This document shows, piece by piece, positions 17,781 to 25,806 of a stretch of 64,000 nucleotides of DNA. Origin of the DNA: Cyclobacteriaceae bacterium (GTDB lineage Bacteria > Bacteroidota > Bacteroidia > Cytophagales > Cyclobacteriaceae); contig JAHBTX010000005.1 in NCBI GenBank assembly GCA_019638395.1, positions 248,001-312,000 of the forward strand, read 5' to 3'. The notes below the pieces were generated by a model. The model ran no database searches, was not told the DNA's origin, and saw nothing but the letters and a program-made list of their open reading frames with translations. Every line of letters begins with the position of its first letter. Position 1 is the stretch's first letter. A program made the translations under genes and the position numbers.

Positions 17781-19098
17781 ACAAATACTGAAGCGTTGTC
17801 ATTTCACCCTCGCGCTTCTTCCCGTTTTCAGTCTTAAGAACAGTGCTGTTTGCAATCCTTAATTTGAGACTATCATCCAGACTATTGATGCGTAACGCAT
17901 CGTCCTCTAAAGCACTTGTTTCAAAGAGTGAACTATTGAGGTAAGGTACATGCTGAAATTTTTCGCGGATAGCGGCCGTTCGTTCCTTATTGGTTTTGGC
18001 CAGCACTTGAAAAAACAACTTGTTCAGTTCATCGTAATTCGGGATGGTTTTAAAGTCAAGAAAGCTATAACGCTTGTCGCCATGATAATTTAGCAACTGA
18101 CCTTCCAACAATTTGAGGAACAGAATGCGGTTGATCCATGTAATGCATAATTCCAGCGCCACATTGAACAAACGCTCTTCTTTATCCTTACCAAAATCAA
18201 CTCCTTCTCGCGGAAGTTTTCTCAATCGATCTTCCGCTAGCAATATTGTAATGGCATTCTCCAACAAAGATCCCGCATCGGGTTTCTCCTTTCGCTGAAT
18301 GAGTTTCTTACCGCCATCTTTCTTCTCTTCAAGCCCGACGATATGCAACAGCTCACTATAGAATTTTGTATCGAGCGAGTTACTATCGTTGGCAAAAGGT
18401 TGTTTCAATAGATGTGCCGGTGAAAGCAATTGATACAGCGGCTTAAGCACTTTATCATCTTTTGGATCATTATTCGTGGCTGCTTTCTCAACATCGCGAA
18501 AATCAAACCATGTAAATGCAATCTCTTCCTTTAGGTTTTTGAGGAAAGGAGCAGCAATAGCTGTGTAAAAAAAGTCGGTTGTAGTGTTTGTTTTTCTGCC
18601 ACCCTTCCAATCTACGTAGTCCTTCGCTAGCGCACTGTTCTTATAAAAGACCTTATCAAACACAGTGGCATCGAAAATGAACCACTCGTACATGTTGGTA
18701 GCCACCAAATATTTAATATCAATGTTGCCTTCGTCAATCCGCTCCCTTAAATAATAGAGAATCAATTCATGCATGGCTTTTGCATTCAGATTCTTTGCTG
18801 TAACCATATCGGTTGAACTTGGGCGCTTCGCCTCAATAATGACTACCGGCTTTTTATCTTCATAAATAGCAAGGTCTATCCGGCCTTTAGTATTGATCTG
18901 GTTCTTGCCATTGTAATAAGTATCGTACAGGAATTTGGTTACGTTATTCTTAACGTGCTCTTCACTTTCCTTCAGGTTGATACTGGCAATGAAGCCGTTC
19001 AGGTTCTTTTTGAAAAGTTCTATTTCCGCCCGCGCAACCTTTTCCTTTCTGTAGGCCTTGTTAAGTGATTGGACTGGAGTGAGTTGTTTAAGAAGCAT
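17767..19098 (-). CDS. type IIG restriction-modification enzyme, endonuclease and helical part (first segment of a split gene)
   Basis: 443-residue frame with the nuclease half of a type IIG enzyme. A PD-(D/E)XK-type site is visible: Asp75 in KGRIDLAIYE and Glu89-x-Lys91 in PVVIIEAKRP. The remainder is the helical connector that precedes the methyltransferase. The frame ends in MTTLQYLFEFL-UGA (TGA at 17767-17769) exactly where homologous single-chain enzymes continue into DAYDF. The junction reads GAGTTTCTTTGATGCG on the coding strand. It is either a one-base insertion (or sequencing error) or a +1 frameshift site. The gene starts at 19098, 78 nt after the tRNA-Leu terminus on the same strand, with a terminator in between. 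Confidence 0.87.
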   Translation of the reverse strand: MLLKQLTPVQSLNKAYRKEKVARAEIELFKKNLNGFIASINLKESEEHVKNNVTKFLYDTYYNGKNQINTKGRIDLAIYEDKKPVVIIEAKRPSSTDMVTAKNLNAKAMHELILYYLRERIDEGNIDIKYLVATNMYEWFIFDATVFDKVFYKNSALAKDYVDWKGGRKTNTTTDFFYTAIAAPFLKNLKEEIAFTWFDFRDVEKAATNNDPKDDKVLKPLYQLLSPAHLLKQPFANDSNSLDTKFYSELLHIVGLEEKKDGGKKLIQRKEKPDAGSLLENAITILLAEDRLRKLPREGVDFGKDKEERLFNVALELCITWINRILFLKLLEGQLLNYHGDKRYSFLDFKTIPNYDELNKLFFQVLAKTNKERTAAIREKFQHVPYLNSSLFETSALEDDALRINSLDDSLKLRIANSTVLKTENGKKREGEMTTLQYLFEFL

Positions 19099-19143
19099 TA
19101 ATCGAGCTAGGCTGTTTTTTTATAAAAATAACCAATCCTAAAT

Positions 19144-19172
19144 AAAAAAAGCCCGATGCTTTCGCATCGGGC
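19144..19172 (-). terminator. intrinsic terminator after tRNA-Leu
   Basis: Perfect 9-bp stem GCCCGATGC/GCATCGGGC with a 4-base loop, followed on the minus strand by a run of seven T. It begins 4 bp past the 3' end of tRNA-Leu. Confidence 0.88.
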
Positions 19173-19175
19173 TTG

Positions 19176-19261
19176 TACCCAGGACGGGACTTGAACCCGT
19201 ACAGATATTACTATCCACAGGATTTTAAGTCCTGCGTGTCTACCAATTCCACCACCCGGGC
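19176..19261 (-). tRNA. tRNA-Leu (anticodon TAA)
   Basis: An 86-nt cloverleaf on the minus strand. The acceptor arm GCCCGGG pairs with CCTGGGT (two G-U pairs), followed by discriminator A. The D arm contains TGGTGGAATTGGTAGACA, the anticodon stem-loop is CAGGACTTAAAATCCTG with anticodon TAA, a long class II variable arm follows, and the T arm is GGTTCAAGTCCC. CCA is not encoded. It is transcribed after tRNA-Gly but separated from it by a terminator hairpin. Confidence 0.95.
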
Positions 19262-19268
19262 AAAACCT

Positions 19269-19313
19269 AAAAAACAACCCCTCTCTCCCGATAGCTATCG
19301 GGATGAGAGGGGT
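19269..19313 (-). terminator. intrinsic terminator between tRNA-Gly and tRNA-Leu, built on a palindrome
   Basis: Outer arms ACCCCTCTC (19277-19285) and GAGAGGGGT (19305-19313) enclose the perfect 18-bp palindrome TCCCGATAGCTATCGGGA (19286-19303). On the minus strand the hairpin is followed by GTTGTTTTTT. It would end transcription from tRNA-Gly before tRNA-Leu. A nearly identical palindrome occurs at 50268-50285. Confidence 0.75.
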
Positions 19314-19316
19314 TTT

Positions 19317-19390
<74 letters not shown>

Positions 19391-19714
19391 TTATTAAATG
19401 GGACTGCAAATTTAATAGCCAGTATCAAATATCCAACACACGGCTGTTTTTTTCAGAAAAAACTCATTACCCGTTTTTACAAGGCTTTCCATACTGAATT
19501 AGGATACCCAGCTCTATTCTGTTCTGCCCAACAAAATGCAATCAAGCATAGTTTTGGATTTAGTTCGGCCTTTCATTTTTTGAAACAATTTAACGCTCAA
19601 CTGGATACTTATAAAAAATCCACTTCATCGAAAAGAACCCATATCAAAAACCTGACATTGAGCGTATCGCACCAACCGTCACCTATCGCCATAAGTTGTT
19701 CTTATATTTGCGCA
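19391..19714. other. 324-bp gap between tRNA-Gly and the kdp regulator
   Basis: AT-rich spacer. It holds a short TTTTTT/AAAAAA hairpin near 19447-19463 and the -7 box of the regulator at its right end. The regulator's frame is open upstream through this gap into the tRNA, but that extension has no family support and no good start. I see nothing else here. Confidence 0.6.
19703..19710 (+). promoter_or_regulatory. -7 box (TAnnTTTG) before the NtrC-type regulator
   Basis: TATATTTG ends 4 nt before the ATG at 19715. It is the same octamer and nearly the same spacing as upstream of the HEPN gene, again implying a leaderless or nearly leaderless transcript and supporting the chosen start. Confidence 0.45.
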
Positions 19715-21049
19715 ATGCCTAGTAGCCGGTCTGTCTTAATTATTGATGACGAAGAAAACCTTCGCACGCTAATGGCGCGCGTAATTGAGTTGGAAGGATT
19801 TAAAGTGATTCAAGCTAAGGATGCTAAGCAAGGACTAAAGTCATTGGAACACGAAGATGTTCAAGTGGTGATTACCGATGTGCGCTTGCCAGATGGAAAT
19901 GGTATTGATCTTACCCGAACCATTAAAGAGAAATTTGCCACCGTAGAAGTAATTGCACTCACTGCATTTGGCACCATTGAGGATGGTGTAACTGCCATTA
20001 AAAATGGTGCGTTCGATTACCTCACCAAAGGCGATCATCAGCAAAAACTTATTCCGCTTTTAAATAAAGCTTACGAAAAAGCAGCGCTTCAGCAAAAAGT
20101 AAAACAACTGGAAGCGCGGCTTGTAAAACAATTTGGATTCGAACAGGTTCTGGGAAAATCAAAAGCCATTCGCGAAGCTATTGAATTGGCAAAAAAGGTG
20201 GCAGTTACAGAAAATACTGTTTTGTTAACAGGCGAAACTGGAACCGGGAAAGAAGTGTTTGCACATGCCATTCATTATGAAAGCAACCGGAGAGCCAAGC
20301 CTTTTGTTGCGTTCAATTGCAGTGCTATTGCCAAAGATTTATTGGAAAGTGAACTCTTTGGCTATGCGGCCGGAGCGTTTACTAACGCCACCAGAGACAA
20401 GCGCGGACTTTTAGAAGAAGCACAAGGTGGCACGTTGTTTTTAGATGAGATCGGAGAATTGAATGCAGAATTACAAACAAAACTTTTGCGCACACTCGAA
20501 AGCGGTGAGTACTATCGGGTGGGTGACTCAAAAATACGTAAAGCCGATGTTCGATTTATTGCCGCCACCAATCGGCAGTTAGAAAAAGAAATTGAAGCGG
20601 GACATTTTAGAAGCGATCTGTTTTACAGACTTTCTGTATTTCAAATTACATTGCCCTCGCTGCGAGAGCGCACCGAAGACATTGCTATATTGGCAGAATA
20701 TTTTATTCAGCAAACAGCTGCAAAGAGTAATAGACGCATGGAGGGCTATGATGCCCGCTTTTTAAAATTACTTCAGCAACATCCCTGGAAGGGAAATATC
20801 CGCGAACTTAAAAATGTGATTGAGCGCAGCGTGATTCTCTCGAGTGATAAAATTTTAACTGCTGACTTGTTACCCTACGATTTCAATGTCGGAGAAATAA
20901 ATGAAAGTTCGCTTACGCTGGCTGATCTGGAGAAACATCACATCCAAAAAGTACTGGCACTAGCACAAGGCAACAAAACCAAGGCAGCCAAGCTTTTGGA
21001 TATTGGCCTGACTACACTGTATCAAAAAATTAAGGATTATAATCTTTAA
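19715..21049 (+). CDS. NtrC-type sigma-54-dependent response regulator of the kdp locus
   Basis: 444-residue regulator with three domains. The receiver (1-120) has Asp11/Asp12, phospho-acceptor Asp55 and the Lys in YLTKGD. The AAA+ domain has Walker A GETGTGKE (from about 173) and Walker B GGTLFLDEIGE. The C-terminal Fis-type helix-turn-helix is GNKTKAAKLLDIGLTTLYQKI. The sigma-54 contact loop, normally GAFTGA, reads GAFTNA (about 220-225). The start at 19715 places the receiver at the N-terminus; the frame is open further upstream but without domain content. It lies directly upstream of the kdp genes and replaces the OmpR-type KdpE of E. coli. Its likely kinase is the one encoded at the end of the kdp operon. 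Probably induces K+ uptake at low K+. Confidence 0.92.
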   Translation: MPSSRSVLIIDDEENLRTLMARVIELEGFKVIQAKDAKQGLKSLEHEDVQVVITDVRLPDGNGIDLTRTIKEKFATVEVIALTAFGTIEDGVTAIKNGAFDYLTKGDHQQKLIPLLNKAYEKAALQQKVKQLEARLVKQFGFEQVLGKSKAIREAIELAKKVAVTENTVLLTGETGTGKEVFAHAIHYESNRRAKPFVAFNCSAIAKDLLESELFGYAAGAFTNATRDKRGLLEEAQGGTLFLDEIGELNAELQTKLLRTLESGEYYRVGDSKIRKADVRFIAATNRQLEKEIEAGHFRSDLFYRLSVFQITLPSLRERTEDIAILAEYFIQQTAAKSNRRMEGYDARFLKLLQQHPWKGNIRELKNVIERSVILSSDKILTADLLPYDFNVGEINESSLTLADLEKHHIQKVLALAQGNKTKAAKLLDIGLTTLYQKIKDYNL

Positions 21050-21082
21050 TTCTTCCTGATTCACTCCATCGTATTTTGCTAA

Positions 21083-21118
21083 ACCCTTCCGTTTCCGAAA
21101 TACACCCTTCCATTTCCG
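21083..21118 (+). promoter_or_regulatory. tandem 15-bp direct repeats, 21 bp apart (candidate activator sites)
   Basis: ACCCTTCCGTTTCCG at 21083-21097 and ACCCTTCCATTTCCG at 21104-21118 differ at one base. Their 21-bp spacing is two helical turns, so both would present on the same DNA face. They lie about 60-90 bp upstream of a weak -24/-12-like sequence and about 100-135 bp upstream of the first small kdp ORF, where an NtrC-type activator is expected to bind. Binding by the adjacent regulator is an inference. Confidence 0.55.
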
Positions 21119-21175
21119 TAGGGTAGTTCATACGCTCATTTTTCTATCTGATTGATTTATAAGTAGCTATACGTT

Positions 21176-21192
21176 TTGGCCCGCCATTAGTC
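21176..21192 (+). promoter_or_regulatory. weak sigma-54-like -24/-12 element before kdp
   Basis: TTGGCCCGCCATTAGTC resembles the sigma-54 consensus TGGCACG-N4-TTGCA. The -24 half is good (TGGCnCG), while the -12 half is poor (TAGTC). It is 27 bp from the first small ORF. Included because an NtrC-type regulator is encoded directly upstream. Confidence 0.3.
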
Positions 21193-21218
21193 TCACCTGC
21201 ATACAAAACTGTACATGT

Positions 21219-21302
21219 ATGATTACACTACTCATGCTTCTTGTTGGCCTACTCTGTTTTGGCCTGTTATATCGGTCCATTAAATTCTTTGATAAACTAT
21301 GA
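21219..21302 (+). CDS. 27-residue membrane peptide of the kdp operon
   Basis: A tiny ORF (ATG at 21219, TGA at 21300-21302) encoding 27 residues. It has one hydrophobic stretch (MITLLMLLVGLLCFGLLYR) followed by a short polar tail SIKFFDKL, i.e. a single-span membrane peptide with a positive end. Its stop overlaps a possible kdpF start by 4 nt (ATGA), which argues for translational coupling and therefore for real expression. It looks like a second KdpF-like subunit or a regulatory micropeptide. No family can be named with certainty. Confidence 0.6.
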   Translation: MITLLMLLVGLLCFGLLYRSIKFFDKL

Positions 21303-21379
21303 TGATCGCACTACTCATTATCTCTGTCGCAGTATTTGCATACCTGATATATGCACTGCTTAAACCTGAAAAATTCTAA
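21299..21379 (+). CDS. kdpF: KdpF, small subunit of the K+-transporting ATPase
   Basis: A 25- or 26-residue peptide (ATG at 21299 or 21302, TAA at 21377-21379). It has one transmembrane helix and the typical KdpF ending YLIYALLKPEKF. In E. coli KdpF is a lipid-like stabiliser of the KdpABC complex. It sits 12 bp upstream of kdpA in the same operon, and its first ATG overlaps the preceding micro-ORF. Confidence 0.85.
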   Translation: MMIALLIISVAVFAYLIYALLKPEKF

Positions 21380-21391
21380 AACACGCTAACT

Positions 21392-23086
21392 ATGGATACT
21401 GAAATTCTTGGAGTGTTAGTACTCTTTATTGTTACTGTACTTCTCGCTATACCCCTGGGGAAATATTGTGCGAAGGTTTTTAAAGGAGAAAAAACATGGC
21501 TTGATCTTTTAAAGCCTGTTGAAAAAATGATTTTTAAAATCTCGGGTATTGACCCAGATGAAGAGATGGATTGGAAACAGAACATGAAAGCCATGTTGTG
21601 GCTTAACGTGATCTTTTTTGTTTGGGCCTTCGTAATCTTAATCACGCAAAGTCTGCATCCGTTTTGGAATCCGGATGGCATTGCCTCTATGGAGCCCACC
21701 ACGGCATTTAATACAGCCATTAGTTTTATGACTAACACCAACCTGCAACACTACAGTGGCGAAACAGGAGCTAGTTACTTCACTCAATTACTTGTCTTTT
21801 GCTTTCTGCAATTTGTTAGTGCTGCTACGGGCATTGCGGCAATGGCACTACTCTTTAAAGGCATTGTACAAAAACAAGCAACTCATCTTGGCAATTTCTA
21901 TCAACTGTTTCTAAAAAGTTCAACCCGGATTTTGCTACCCATCTCAGTCTTGGTGGCGATCATCTTAGTGATACAAGGTATACCCTCTACCTTTGAAGGA
22001 GCGGCCCCGGTGATTACGTTGGAAGGTGACACTGTGAACGTGGCGCGGGGTCCTGTGGCCCCCATGGTAACCATCAAACAACTAGGAACAAATGGCGGTG
22101 GTTACTTTGGCCCTAACTCTACGCACCCATTTGAAAATCCCAACTACATCACTAATCTAATCGAGAACTGCATTATCCTCTTAATTCCCATTGCACTGGT
22201 ATTTGCGTTTGGCTTTTACATTGGTAAACCAAAAGTGGGTTATTACTTTTTCGGAGCCATGACGGTGATCTTCATGAGCTTTGTAGCCATCTCCATCTAT
22301 TACGAAATGAGTGGCAATCCGAATATCACGGCTATGGGCATTGATAATACGTTGGGCAACATGGAAGGGAAAGAAATGCGCTTTGGTACCGCAGCCTCTT
22401 CCATGTGGGGAGTATCCACAACCTCAACTTCCAATGGTTCTGTAAACTCCATGCACGATAGCCATACACCCCTGTCGGGTGGAATATTTATTTTGGATAT
22501 GATGATTAACGCCATCTATGGTGGCGTGGGTGTAGGCTTTATTAACTTCTTTGTGTTTGTGGTGATTGCCGTTTTCATTTCAGGTTTAATGGTAGGCCGC
22601 ACCCCAGAATTGTTTGGTAAAAAGATTGAAGCCAAAGAAGTAAAGATTGCTGCGTTAGTGGCCATTGCTCATCCTTTCTTTATCTTAGTAAGTACCGCCA
22701 TCGCTTCGTACCTGGCAGCCAACAATCCCGACATCGGTTGGTTGGCTAATCCATCGTTTCACGGATTCAGTGAAATGTTATACGAGTTCACTTCAGCTGC
22801 TGCCAATAATGGCTCTGGTTTTGAAGGACTGGGCGATGCTACTCCATTCTGGAACATCCTGTGCGGTGTGGTTATGATTCTTGGAAGATTCATTCCCATC
22901 ATCGGGCCTATAGCCATTGCCGGTTCGTTGGCTTCAAAGAAATACATTCCTGAAAGTGCCGGAACATTAAAAGTAGAGAGCTTTGCTTTTACAGCTGTGT
23001 TACTCTCAGTAATTATCATTATTGCTGCATTGTCTTTTTTCCCCGCTCTGGCGCTAGGGCCAATCGCAGAATTTTTTTCTAGGTAG
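21392..23086 (+). CDS. kdpA: potassium-transporting ATPase subunit A (K+ channel-like)
   Basis: 564-residue membrane subunit that selects and conducts K+ in the KdpFABC high-affinity pump. It has about ten hydrophobic helices. Conserved pore-loop motifs are visible: FMTNTNLQHYSGE, TNGGGYFGPNSTHPFENPN and ANNGSGFEGLGDATPFWN, each contributing to the four-fold pseudo-symmetric selectivity filter. Length and motif order are normal. It is followed after 37 bp by kdpB. Confidence 0.97.
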   Translation: MDTEILGVLVLFIVTVLLAIPLGKYCAKVFKGEKTWLDLLKPVEKMIFKISGIDPDEEMDWKQNMKAMLWLNVIFFVWAFVILITQSLHPFWNPDGIASMEPTTAFNTAISFMTNTNLQHYSGETGASYFTQLLVFCFLQFVSAATGIAAMALLFKGIVQKQATHLGNFYQLFLKSSTRILLPISVLVAIILVIQGIPSTFEGAAPVITLEGDTVNVARGPVAPMVTIKQLGTNGGGYFGPNSTHPFENPNYITNLIENCIILLIPIALVFAFGFYIGKPKVGYYFFGAMTVIFMSFVAISIYYEMSGNPNITAMGIDNTLGNMEGKEMRFGTAASSMWGVSTTSTSNGSVNSMHDSHTPLSGGIFILDMMINAIYGGVGVGFINFFVFVVIAVFISGLMVGRTPELFGKKIEAKEVKIAALVAIAHPFFILVSTAIASYLAANNPDIGWLANPSFHGFSEMLYEFTSAAANNGSGFEGLGDATPFWNILCGVVMILGRFIPIIGPIAIAGSLASKKYIPESAGTLKVESFAFTAVLLSVIIIIAALSFFPALALGPIAEFFSR

Positions 23087-23123
23087 TCCTTTTACGGGCT
23101 TGATAACAGTCAACTAAAAATTT

Positions 23124-25175
23124 ATGACAAAGAACGCATCAACAAAATTATTCGAGTCTGCACTGGTTAGCGCAGCCATAAAACAATCTTTCGTAAAACT
23201 TGATCCACGCATCATGATCAAAAATCCGGTGATGTTTTGTGTGGAAATAGGTACTGCCATCATGTTGTTTGTTTCGGCTTATTCCTTTATCAACTCCGAT
23301 CAGGGATCGCCAGGATACAACATCGCACTCTTTATCATTCTGTTACTCACCTTGCTGTTTGCCAATTTTGCAGAAGCTATTGCCGAAGCGCGTGGCAAAG
23401 CACAAGCTGACTCCCTTCGCAAAACACGTGAAGAAACTCCGGCCAAAGTCTGGGTGGATGGAAAGATCGTTTCCAAAAGCTCTGCTTCATTAAAGAAAGG
23501 AGATATTTTTATTTGTGAAACTGGCGACCTGATTCCTTCCGATGGAGAAATCATAGAAGGTATTGCCACAGTGGATGAGAGTGCCATCACGGGTGAGTCG
23601 GCTCCGGTAATTCGTGAAGCGGGCGGTGATAAGTCCAGTGTAACGGGTGGCACTAAAGTGCTTTCTGATAAAATAAAAGTTCAGGTAACTACGGAAGCAG
23701 GCGAAAGTTTTCTGGATAAAATGATTGCATTGGTAGAGGGTGCCAGCCGCCAGAAAACTCCCAATGAAATTGCATTGACCATTCTACTCTCCGGTTTTAC
23801 CATTGTCTTTTTACTCGTGACTGTTACCCTGAAACCTTTTGGTGATTATGCAAATACAACCATTACCATAGGTGCTTTAATTTCCCTTTTCGTGTGTTTG
23901 ATTCCTACCACTATTGGCGGATTACTTTCTGCCATTGGTATTGCAGGCATGGATCGTGCGCTGCAAGCTAATGTGATTTCCAAATCAGGCAAAGCAGTAG
24001 AGACTGCCGGAGATATTGATGTATTGTTGCTAGACAAAACAGGAACCATTACGATTGGCAATCGCAAAGCAACCAATTTCTTTCCTATCGACATACCTGA
24101 ACATCATTTTATGGAGAGTGCTACGGCTGCCTCACTTGCTGACGAAACCCCCGAAGGAAAATCCATCATAGAACTAGCTGGTCTCAAAGGTTATAAACAT
24201 CCGGCCACGATTGGCAGTAATTCTTTCACTATTCCTGATGCACGTACAATTAAATTCACAGCTGAGACAAGAAGTTCAGGTATTGACTTGCCCGATGGAA
24301 GGAAAATAAGAAAAGGAGCGTTTGATTCTATCAAGAAGCTTGTTGAATCCGAAGGAAATATTTTTCCAAAGGAAGCAGAAACTATTGTGCATACGATATC
24401 ATCGAATGGAGGTACTCCGCTTGTAGTAGCGGAAAACGGAAAGGCGATTGGTGTGATTGAATTACAAGACATTATTAAGCCTGGCATTACCGAACGCTTT
24501 GAACGGTTACGAAAGATGGGTGTGAAAACGGTAATGGTTACTGGCGACAATCCGTTGACAGCAAAATACATTGCTGAAAAAGCAGGTGTGGATGATTACA
24601 TCGCAGAAGCAAAGCCTGAAGATAAACTAGAGTACATCCGCAAAGAACAACAATCCGGAAAGTTAGTGGCTATGATGGGCGATGGCACCAACGATGCACC
24701 GGCTTTAGCGCAAGCCGATGTAGGAGTAGCCATGAACAGTGGAACGCAGGCTGCGAAAGAGGCAGGCAATATGGTAGATCTTGATAATGACCCCACCAAA
24801 CTTATTGAAGTGGTAGAAATAGGTAAGCAGTTGCTTATCACGCGTGGAACACTTACTACTTTCTCTATTGCCAATGATGTGGCCAAATATTTTGCGATCG
24901 TTCCGGCTTTGTTTATGGCTTCGATCCCGGGCTTGCAGGCATTAAACATCATGAACTTAGGCAGTGCAGAGAGTGCTATTCTTTCGGCTGTTATTTTCAA
25001 TGCGATCATTATACCCTTGCTGATTCCATTAGCACTTCGGGGTGTTGCCTACAAACCTATTGGGGCAGATGCTTTGCTTACCCGCAATCTGCTGATCTAT
25101 GGATTGGGTGGTGTAATTGCACCCTTCATCGGCATTAAACTGATTGATCTGATTATTACTCCACTGGTATTGTAG
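23124..25175 (+). CDS. kdpB: potassium-transporting ATPase subunit B (P-type ATPase)
   Basis: 683-residue catalytic subunit, a P1A-type ATPase. The actuator motif TGES is present with Ser159, the position of the inhibitory phosphoserine (Ser162) in E. coli KdpB. The phosphorylated Asp is residue 304 in [12 protein letters not shown]. The nucleotide-binding domain has KGAFDSI, and the hinge reads [18 protein letters not shown] and [21 protein letters not shown]. About seven transmembrane helices fit the subclass. It drives K+ uptake with KdpA, KdpC and KdpF. Confidence 0.97.
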   Translation: MTKNASTKLFESALVSAAIKQSFVKLDPRIMIKNPVMFCVEIGTAIMLFVSAYSFINSDQGSPGYNIALFIILLLTLLFANFAEAIAEARGKAQADSLRKTREETPAKVWVDGKIVSKSSASLKKGDIFICETGDLIPSDGEIIEGIATVDESAITGESAPVIREAGGDKSSVTGGTKVLSDKIKVQVTTEAGESFLDKMIALVEGASRQKTPNEIALTILLSGFTIVFLLVTVTLKPFGDYANTTITIGALISLFVCLIPTTIGGLLSAIGIAGMDRALQANVISKSGKAVETAGDIDVLLLDKTGTITIGNRKATNFFPIDIPEHHFMESATAASLADETPEGKSIIELAGLKGYKHPATIGSNSFTIPDARTIKFTAETRSSGIDLPDGRKIRKGAFDSIKKLVESEGNIFPKEAETIVHTISSNGGTPLVVAENGKAIGVIELQDIIKPGITERFERLRKMGVKTVMVTGDNPLTAKYIAEKAGVDDYIAEAKPEDKLEYIRKEQQSGKLVAMMGDGTNDAPALAQADVGVAMNSGTQAAKEAGNMVDLDNDPTKLIEVVEIGKQLLITRGTLTTFSIANDVAKYFAIVPALFMASIPGLQALNIMNLGSAESAILSAVIFNAIIIPLLIPLALRGVAYKPIGADALLTRNLLIYGLGGVIAPFIGIKLIDLIITPLVL

Positions 25176-25241
25176 GCTGTCAGGTTGAGGCCGTCTAATC
25201 ACAACTAGTCAATCATATCATTAAACTTAGAATGAATCATT

Positions 25242-25805
25242 ATGAAAAATTATTGGATTTCACTCAGACTTACTCTTGTTACAGTTATTCTGTTCGGTGT
25301 GTTATACCCACTGGCTATAACAGGCGTTGCTAAACTTATAGCACCTAATAGCGGACGTGGAAAAGAAGTATCAGTAAATAATACGGTCGTTGGCTTTGAA
25401 CTTATAGGTCAGAAATTTGATGACCCAAAATATTTTAATAGTCGCCCTTCAGCGGTAGATTATAACGCTGCATCGACAGGCGGATCGAACAAAGGCCCCA
25501 GTAATCCAGAATATCTAGCAATGGTGGAAGAACGAATCAGAACATTTCTAAAAGAGAATCCATCGGTAAAAAAAGAAAACATTCCTGTGGATTTAGTAAC
25601 CGCATCTGGCGGAGGACTCGATCCTCACATTTCGCCTCAAGCAGCATACATACAGGTTGAAAGAATTGCTAGAGCGAGAAACATTCCAGAAACGAAAATA
25701 ATAGAACTTGTAAATAGCCATGTAGAAAAACCATTATTTAATCTCTTCGGCACAACTACTGTACATGTCTTAAAACTTAATATTGCATTAGACAAACTTA
25801 ACTAA
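25242..25805 (+). CDS. kdpC: potassium-transporting ATPase subunit C
   Basis: 187-residue subunit with one N-terminal transmembrane helix (LRLTLVTVILFGVLYPLAITGVA) and a soluble domain. Family motifs are GQKFDDPKYFNSRPSA, YNAASTGGSNKGPSNPEYL and VTASGGGLDPHISPQAAYIQ. It is required for assembly and nucleotide affinity of the pump. It lies 66 bp after kdpB and only 1 bp before the porin gene, so the operon continues. Confidence 0.96.
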   Translation: MKNYWISLRLTLVTVILFGVLYPLAITGVAKLIAPNSGRGKEVSVNNTVVGFELIGQKFDDPKYFNSRPSAVDYNAASTGGSNKGPSNPEYLAMVEERIRTFLKENPSVKKENIPVDLVTASGGGLDPHISPQAAYIQVERIARARNIPETKIIELVNSHVEKPLFNLFGTTTVHVLKLNIALDKLN

Positions 25806-25806
25806 T

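Noticed and set aside
11935-19261. Genomic island integrated at the 3' end of tRNA-Leu
   Set aside because: The tRNA points toward the restriction block, but I found no duplicated tRNA 3' end near 12000 and no integrase gene in the window.
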